From: [Limnothrix rosea] IAM M-220
GTDB lineage: Bacteria; Cyanobacteriota; Cyanobacteriia; Cyanobacteriales; MRBY01
Reading direction: 5' to 3'
DNA: 64,000 nucleotides
NCBI RefSeq assembly: GCF_001904615.1
Contig: NZ_MRBY01000006.1
Location: 23,717-87,716 of the forward strand
The translations under genes were made by a program, and so were the position numbers. Under the pieces are notes generated by a model. It ran no database searches. It saw only the letters and a list, made by a program, of their open reading frames with translations, and had not been told where the DNA came from. Shown here piece by piece: positions 59,070 through 64,000 of this stretch; within the stretch, counting starts at the first letter, position 1; each line of letters begins with the position of its first letter.

Positions 59070-59586
59070 ATTCTCAGCTTCCATATCATCCGAACTACAT
59101 CCTAAGTTCAATAAGTATGTTTCATCATACAGGTAAGCTCAAGTGAATCAATTTGCTCTCCAATTAACTTTAGGCTTGTCTTGGCTTACATCTTGTTAAA
59201 AAAAACAGTGTGGAAGACTAAGAGGATACCTGAGAAGTCTATATTCTTTATAAATATTGCGTAATTTATACTAGTTTAATCATCCAAAATTCTTGTTTTC
59301 GTATGCAATTCATTTCGACAAATGTTACGAGCAGAACTTTTTTAGATATCTCTTAAAACAGATACCATTAGTTAACATTAGGTTTACATTTCATTACTAC
59401 AGTTGTTAGTTTCACCTAAATTCGGGTACTAATTGTCACTTTCTAATTCTAATATAGCCACTTATAATTGTATTGCTCCATCACAGTTTATTTCAAAGTA
59501 AAAAATGATTGATCATTAGAAGTTACTGCTGTAACAAGAGTCACTTCTTATACTTGTAATCACTTTCAATATTTACTGTGTAGTAA
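59070..59586. other. AT-rich intergenic region
   Basis: This 520-bp gap lies between convergent genes. It is AT-rich, and I see no strong hairpin terminator or gene. Confidence 0.4.
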
Positions 59587-60297
59587 TTAGTTCTTCGGAT
59601 AAAAATAGTCTAAAACTGATTTATCTATCTGACTATCTATCATTTCAATAATATCTCTTGTTATCTCTGCTAAAGGTTTTTTATGAGATGCTGGAGCTTT
59701 GGAAGGCTCAGGAGGATACTCCGCCCAATGACGATAAATCGTATTTCCAATACGACGTTCTACGAATTTCAGCGTCCATGTATCTCCACCATGCATATAT
59801 TCGGTAATGGCTTTAGGCACAGTCGGCTCTGGTAGCCACTGATATAGACGCTTAAGCACAGATAACTGATCTTGTTTGAAATCTTCATATCGAATAATCA
59901 TCCCGTAAGGTACTAACTCCATAAATTTTTGATAGCTAGCATACTTTTGATTCCACATATCTAGTACATTGGCATAATCTTCAATAGGATATTTCAGAAA
60001 GTCTTTAAAGCCATATCTATGAATCAACGCATCGTAATCACAGTATGGCCGGCGATGCATTGCAGCAGCCCATTCATAAGGATGACGTACAGTAATAAGA
60101 AATAAAGTATTTAGAACTAATGGCTCGCTCTGAAGCTCTTTTACTGAAGGAGCTTTTCTATGCTTCCAACCCAAAAAATCATAATATCGATAGTCTAAAT
60201 TAAAGTTTTGAATGATGAGTTTAGCTATTATATTTGTCGCAGTATGACGCTCACCAAAAATTTTAAATTGAGTAATTGAGCTTTTATCTTGAAACAT
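59587..60297 (-). CDS. Sulfotransferase-like protein
   Basis: This 236-aa protein has 'FGERHTATNIIAKLI' in the position of the PAPS 5'-phosphate loop and 'ITVRHPYEW' as a possible 3'-phosphate-binding motif (RxPxxx). It also has 'IIRYEDFKQD', typical of sulfotransferase-fold proteins. The PAPS loop is atypical, so activity is uncertain. A role in decorating glycan or lipid with sulfate is inferred from fold and neighbours. Confidence 0.7.
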   Translation of the reverse strand: MFQDKSSITQFKIFGERHTATNIIAKLIIQNFNLDYRYYDFLGWKHRKAPSVKELQSEPLVLNTLFLITVRHPYEWAAAMHRRPYCDYDALIHRYGFKDFLKYPIEDYANVLDMWNQKYASYQKFMELVPYGMIIRYEDFKQDQLSVLKRLYQWLPEPTVPKAITEYMHGGDTWTLKFVERRIGNTIYRHWAEYPPEPSKAPASHKKPLAEITRDIIEMIDSQIDKSVLDYFYPKN

Positions 60298-60424
60298 TAT
60301 AATGACATAAACATAAAGAATTTATTCAGAAATCAAACTTACTAACCAGTGCAAGTTTATGAAAATATAGCAACATTTCAACTCAAATTAGATGTCAATT
60401 AATACAATATCAACGTAAAAGAAA

Positions 60425-61582
60425 TCAAGCAATTAATTTGTTAATGATTTTTTTGTATCCATTAATATTCCTTTTGTTGCTTACGCTGAATTTATTCAGC
60501 GCTTTTGCTGCTTGCTTAGCATATTCTTCAAGGCGAGAGTCATGATTTTCCAGAGCCTCTTTCAAAGCCTCAGCGCCTTTCTTAACATCGAAATTAGGAT
60601 AGTAATATCCGTATTCTTTGAGTGTATCTGAATTATGTATGAGCGGAATATTATAGTAGAGCGCATCTAAATAAAGATAATTTAATGAGCATAGATGCTG
60701 GTGACTAACAATGAAATCACAATCAAAATGAAGAATATCTGGAACCGCAAAGCGAGCTTCCGAAGTGAACAAAGACTTTCCCTCAAAATAGTTGAACAAG
60801 TGCTGAAAGGCCTGTCTTTCCCGAAGATTATTTGAACAATATATTCGAACAGTTTTGCGCTTAAGAGCTTTTTTATCCTGACTGTAGAGCGATTCTACAA
60901 TACTAACTGGAATAACTGCATTTTTTACAAGATTTATATTCGCTTCTAATATCCCAATATGCTTGTCACTTTCGGGAGAATATTGAGGATCAAAATCAGG
61001 ATTGTTTTTTTTCCTCAAGTTCTCAAGTTTTTGTAAAAACCATGGTTCATATATGTACGGGAGAATAGCTACGTTAGATTTTGTTAATGTTTCCACATAT
61101 TCTTTATGATAAGCATGTTGGGGATTAATCCACTGCTCATCAATGATACCCGGTGCATACATAGGTAGTGCACCAACATAACGATCTTTTATATTATAGA
61201 TAATATCTTCCATCAGTCCCCACATCACAATGCCGACTAATAAGTTAACAAACTTAGTAGAAAAGCGTTCTTTAATTGCTTTGATGAAATTTTCAGGTAA
61301 GTATGATTCTGCGTGAATCAGAACATCATATTGAACAGGATTATTTAGTTTGGGGTCTAAGGCTTTTAGCTCTACTAAAGGAGTATCGTCGTTTAACTGA
61401 TTCTGATTCTGAATAGACTCATCTAAACAACTATCGGAAACAAGAACGTAAGAAACTTCATACTCTGGGATAGAGCGAAGCAAAGAAACAAGATAATAAG
61501 TGTTTTGTTCTAACCCAGAATTGAATTTTGTATTTAATCCCTGATATTTAGAGACTACAAAACCAATTTTGATTTTATTCAT
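60425..61582 (-). CDS. DUF2827 family protein (glycosyltransferase-like), copy 2
   Basis: This 385-aa protein has 'KIGFVVSKYQGLNTKFNSGL' and 'IGILEANINLVKNAVIPVSI' and near the C-terminus 'YLYLDALYYNIPLIHNS' and 'YGYYYPNFDVKKGAEALKEA'. These fit DUF2827, a group with a GT-B-like layout found in capsule loci. I chose ATG 61582 because the paralogue starts at the same position; TTG 61612 is the alternative. It is a close paralogue of the gene at 61735-62886. Confidence 0.75.
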   Translation of the reverse strand: MNKIKIGFVVSKYQGLNTKFNSGLEQNTYYLVSLLRSIPEYEVSYVLVSDSCLDESIQNQNQLNDDTPLVELKALDPKLNNPVQYDVLIHAESYLPENFIKAIKERFSTKFVNLLVGIVMWGLMEDIIYNIKDRYVGALPMYAPGIIDEQWINPQHAYHKEYVETLTKSNVAILPYIYEPWFLQKLENLRKKNNPDFDPQYSPESDKHIGILEANINLVKNAVIPVSIVESLYSQDKKALKRKTVRIYCSNNLRERQAFQHLFNYFEGKSLFTSEARFAVPDILHFDCDFIVSHQHLCSLNYLYLDALYYNIPLIHNSDTLKEYGYYYPNFDVKKGAEALKEALENHDSRLEEYAKQAAKALNKFSVSNKRNINGYKKIINKLIA

Positions 61583-61734
61583 TACATTAATACTGTGTTG
61601 AGAGAACGACAAATAATTTTTGAAGCTAATTATCTAATTAAAAAATATAAATAACTAATATATGTGCTTGCAACTAGTCTAAATCAATTCATTATTATTT
61701 TTGATGATTTTCAAGGCTAATACTCTGTAAGAAA

Positions 61735-62886
61735 TCATTTAGCGAGAAGTGAGCGAATAAGATTTTTATATCCGTCAATATTTTGTTGATTTCTCGTACT
61801 AAACTGATATAAGGCTTTTTTCGCCGAGCTATCATATGCCTCAATATAAGAATTATGATTTTCTAATGCATTCTTCAAAGCTTGAGCACCTTTTCTGATA
61901 TCAAAATCAGGATAATAGTACCCATAATCTTTAAGCATATCAGAGTTATGAATAAGAGGAATATTGTAATAAAGCGCATCAAGATAAAGGTAGTTTAATT
62001 CATTCGAATGCTGATGACTAATAATGAAATCGCAATTGTAGTGAAGAATATCTACTATAGTAAAACGAGGGTTAGCAGTAAATAGTGATTTGCTTTTAAA
62101 ATATCCAAATAATCGTTGGAAAGATCGATGCTTAACCAAATGGTCAGCTCCATAAATTAACACGGCTCTCTCTTCGAACAACTCTTTATTAATGCAGTAA
62201 AGTTGCTCTATGATACATGCTGGTATTACTGCGTTTTTCGTGACACTAATATTGGGTTCTAGTATTCCAATATTTTTCCTTGTACTAGTACAGTAATAAG
62301 ACGAAAAATTAGAGTTTTGTTCTTTTCGTGAATTCTCTAATTTCTGTAAAAACCAGGGCTCGTATAAATAAGGGATAATCATTACTGGAGATTTGGTTAG
62401 AGTCTCAAGAAATGTTTTCTGATAAAAGTAGTGAGGACTTGTCCATAGTTCATCCATAATACCAGATTCATAAGTCGGTATCGCAGAAGCATTGCGATTA
62501 TGAATAATGGCTTCCATGAATCCCCACATTGTATTTCCAGCAAAAAAAGTGACAAATTTTGTTGGGAAACGTGATCGTATTGCCTTAATAAAATGCTCTG
62601 GTAGATACGATTCTATATGTATCAAAACATCATATATAACTGGCTCTTCCAGTGTTGGGTCTAAACTATTAAGTTCAACTAAAGGTGTATCATCTTGTAA
62701 TTCTCGTTGGTTTTTGAGAGACTCTTCCAAGCAATTGTCTGAGACTAATACGTATGAGATCTCATATTCAGCAATTGAACGAAATAAGGCAACTAAGTAA
62801 TAAGTATTTTGTTCTAATCCATTAGTGAATTTTGTTTGGATACCTTTATATTTAGGTATAACAAAACCAATTTTAATTTTACTCAT
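61735..62886 (-). CDS. DUF2827 family protein (glycosyltransferase-like), copy 1
   Basis: This 383-aa protein matches the neighbour at 60425 along its whole length ('KIGFVIPKYKGIQTKFTNGL', 'IGILEPNISVTKNAVIPACI', 'YLYLDALYYNIPLIHNS'), so the two arose by tandem duplication. Differences are spread throughout, suggesting an old duplication or sequential transfer. The start ATG is clear. A role in surface-glycan assembly is inferred. Confidence 0.77.
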   Translation of the reverse strand: MSKIKIGFVIPKYKGIQTKFTNGLEQNTYYLVALFRSIAEYEISYVLVSDNCLEESLKNQRELQDDTPLVELNSLDPTLEEPVIYDVLIHIESYLPEHFIKAIRSRFPTKFVTFFAGNTMWGFMEAIIHNRNASAIPTYESGIMDELWTSPHYFYQKTFLETLTKSPVMIIPYLYEPWFLQKLENSRKEQNSNFSSYYCTSTRKNIGILEPNISVTKNAVIPACIIEQLYCINKELFEERAVLIYGADHLVKHRSFQRLFGYFKSKSLFTANPRFTIVDILHYNCDFIISHQHSNELNYLYLDALYYNIPLIHNSDMLKDYGYYYPDFDIRKGAQALKNALENHNSYIEAYDSSAKKALYQFSTRNQQNIDGYKNLIRSLLAK

Positions 62887-63335
62887 AAATAAATTACTGT
62901 ACTGAAACTTGTAAATATAAAATACTGTACTGGCTAAATAACAGTAAGTAAGTAATTTAATTGATTAAACATTGCAGAAATCCTCTGAGATGAAAAAGAT
63001 TAGAGTGAAGACTTTGGATAGAAAAAATCGCCTTTTCCAAGATCTAACCTAGAATCTCTCTTTATTTGGTTTTTTGAATTTAGTTTTTGGGAGCTTTATT
63101 GTTTAAAGTTCAAATCTTCTCTCTATTAAAAATCATCAATTAGATTTGTAAATTTTAAAATCAGAACTGATTAGTCAGGAAAAAACACTGGTCTACGATA
63201 GATTGATTTTGGTTAATGTGAAGAGATTAGAACTAGGAAAATGGAGAAAAAGCCTGCAATTGTAAATTTTAGATTAGATAATCATCATCTAAATTATTTG
63301 ATCTACAGGCTTTTTAATCGATATTTGTCAGATAT
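62887..63335. other. AT-rich intergenic region
   Basis: This 450-bp gap contains the long inverted repeat at 63247-63315 and no gene. It has no HIP1 site. Confidence 0.45.
63247..63315. terminator. Long inverted repeat, probable terminator
   Basis: Perfect 10-bp arms AAAAAGCCTG / CAGGCTTTTT enclose an inner partial inverted repeat (TTTAGAT / ATCTAAA). The 5-T ends on both strands suit a bidirectional terminator. It lies just after the stop of the autotransporter gene (minus strand). Confidence 0.65.
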
Positions 63336-64000
63336 CTACCATTGGATAGACAAACCAGCAGCAGCACCAAAAGTATCTTTGTTCAAACCAAATCCAATAC
63401 CAGTGTTGAAAATCACTTGAGTGCCAGGACTATTGGGATCTGTAAATGAGAACGTTCCACTAATAGCAATTGATTGTTGGTTTTTAAAGGTACCGAATGC
63501 AACGCCAACTCCGTAACGCTTACCAGGAGCTAGTCCTTTAGTAAGACTAGATAAGGCAAGTGCAATTGCAATACCAGAACTGTTTTCTTCGATTTCATCA
63601 AACGCTTCATTGATCAAAGCACGATTTTCAGCAATGTTTGCACTGTTAGTGGCAATGTTGCTGCTATTCGTACTGATATTAGTACTGTTAGTGGCAATGT
63701 TGCTGCTATTCGTACTGATATTAGTACTGTTAGTGGCAATGTTGCTGCTATTCGTACTGATATTAGTACTGTTAGTGGCAATGTTGCTGCTGTTCGCTGT
63801 GATGTTTGTACTGAGTGCCGTAATGTTCGAGCTATTAGCGGTGATGTTCGAAGAATTCGCTGTGATGTTCGAAGAATTGGCCGTGATGTTCGAGCTATTA
63901 GCCGTGATGTTCGAAGAATTGGCCGTGATGTTCGAGCTATTAGCCGTGATGTTCGAAGAGTTGGCCGTAATATTCGAGCTATTAGCCGTGATGTTCGAAG
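63336..64000 (-). CDS. Trimeric autotransporter adhesin, C-terminal part (YadA-type anchor), truncated by window end
   Basis: The C-terminal part (about 75 residues) fits a YadA anchor: 'AIALALSSLTKGLAPGKRYG', 'AFGTFKNQQSIAISGTFSF' and 'FGAAAGLSIQW', ending in an aromatic residue. It would insert four beta-strands per chain into the outer membrane. Upstream is a stalk of 7-residue repeats (N-I-T-A-N-S-S and I-S-T-N-S variants), open through position 64000. These fit coiled-coil layers with Ile at position a and Asn at position d, which in studied adhesins hold chloride in the core. The first 5' sequences lie outside the window. Confidence 0.85.
   Translation of the reverse strand, partial: SNITANSSNITANSSNITANSSNITANSSNITANSSNITANSSNITANSSNITANSSNITALSTNITANSSNIATNSTNISTNSSNIATNSTNISTNSSNIATNSTNISTNSSNIATNSANIAENRALINEAFDEIEENSSGIAIALALSSLTKGLAPGKRYGVGVAFGTFKNQQSIAISGTFSFTDPNSPGTQVIFNTGIGFGLNKDTFGAAAGLSIQW
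63649..63794. repeat. 42-bp tandem repeat in the adhesin stalk
   Basis: The unit beginning GTGGCAATGTTGCTGC starts at 63649, 63691, 63733 and 63775 (period 42 bp, 14 codons). The units are almost identical, which suggests recent expansion. Confidence 0.9.
63825..64000. repeat. 21/42-bp tandem repeat in the adhesin stalk
   Basis: Units alternate between GTTCGAAGAATTGGCCGTGAT-like and GTTCGAGCTATTAGCCGTGAT-like blocks (21 bp each, 42-bp pairs). They continue to the window end and probably beyond. Confidence 0.88.

Noticed and set aside
63649..64000. Possible CRISPR array
   Set aside because: The repeats are contiguous and keep an open reading frame, so they encode protein repeats.

Overview
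The window looks like chromosomal DNA of a free-living cyanobacterium. HIP1 octamers (GCGATCGC) recur through most of it, and it carries cyanobacterial marker genes: light-dependent protochlorophyllide reductase, an Flv1/Flv2-type flavodiiron protein, ferredoxin-dependent glutamate synthase, the NblS-interacting protein SipA and a bacterial Trm1. The moderate GC content and HIP1 density would fit a Picosynechococcus/Leptolyngbya-like lineage, but the species cannot be fixed from sequence alone. No rRNA, tRNA or CRISPR array was recognised.

Positions 1-19.5 kb are mostly housekeeping: GST, SSB, flavodiiron protein, Trm1, an M16 peptidase-like protein, trpF, SipA, an Slt-type lytic transglycosylase, POR, a stomatin-like SPFH protein and RNase III. 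Two genes here are broken by single lesions. An ABC exporter has one in-frame TGA, and a small membrane-protein gene has one extra C inside a HIP1 site. Three copies of a 28-bp imperfect palindrome lie in intergenic gaps, two of them flanking trpF.

Positions 19.5-32.6 kb are rich in signalling. Four genes on the minus strand form one apparent operon: REC-PAS histidine kinase, REC-degenerate GGDEF-EAL protein, PhnD-like lipoprotein, and a hybrid kinase with REC and HPt domains. A MOSC protein, a TerB/Mo-nitrogenase-C-like protein, a DUF427 protein, a C-type-lectin-like secreted protein and a GAF histidine kinase follow. Positions 33.2-36.6 kb carry proline iminopeptidase, CbiT and an iron-type ABC permease.

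Positions 36.7-47 kb are a defence island built around DNA phosphorothioation: a Dnd-associated methyltransferase-like protein, a HepT/MntA toxin-antitoxin pair, a PIN toxin-antitoxin pair bracketed by direct repeats, an HNH nuclease with a sulfur-binding-like N-terminus, an XRE regulator, a LAGLIDADG-type protein, and dndC, dndD and dndE. The LAGLIDADG gene overlaps dndC by 4 bp and looks like the first gene of the dnd operon. A modification system beside a probable modification-dependent nuclease, with no dndA, dndB or dndFGH in the window, is the most unusual arrangement here.

Positions 47-55.9 kb return to core metabolism (SdhA, a secreted phosphodiester glycosidase, GltS). From about 56 kb to the end HIP1 sites appear absent and the DNA becomes AT-rich. 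This stretch carries a lipoxygenase, an FkbM methyltransferase, a sulfotransferase-like protein, two tandem DUF2827 paralogues, and the C-terminal part of a YadA-type trimeric autotransporter with 7-residue Asn-containing stalk repeats. It looks like an acquired cell-surface/glycan island.
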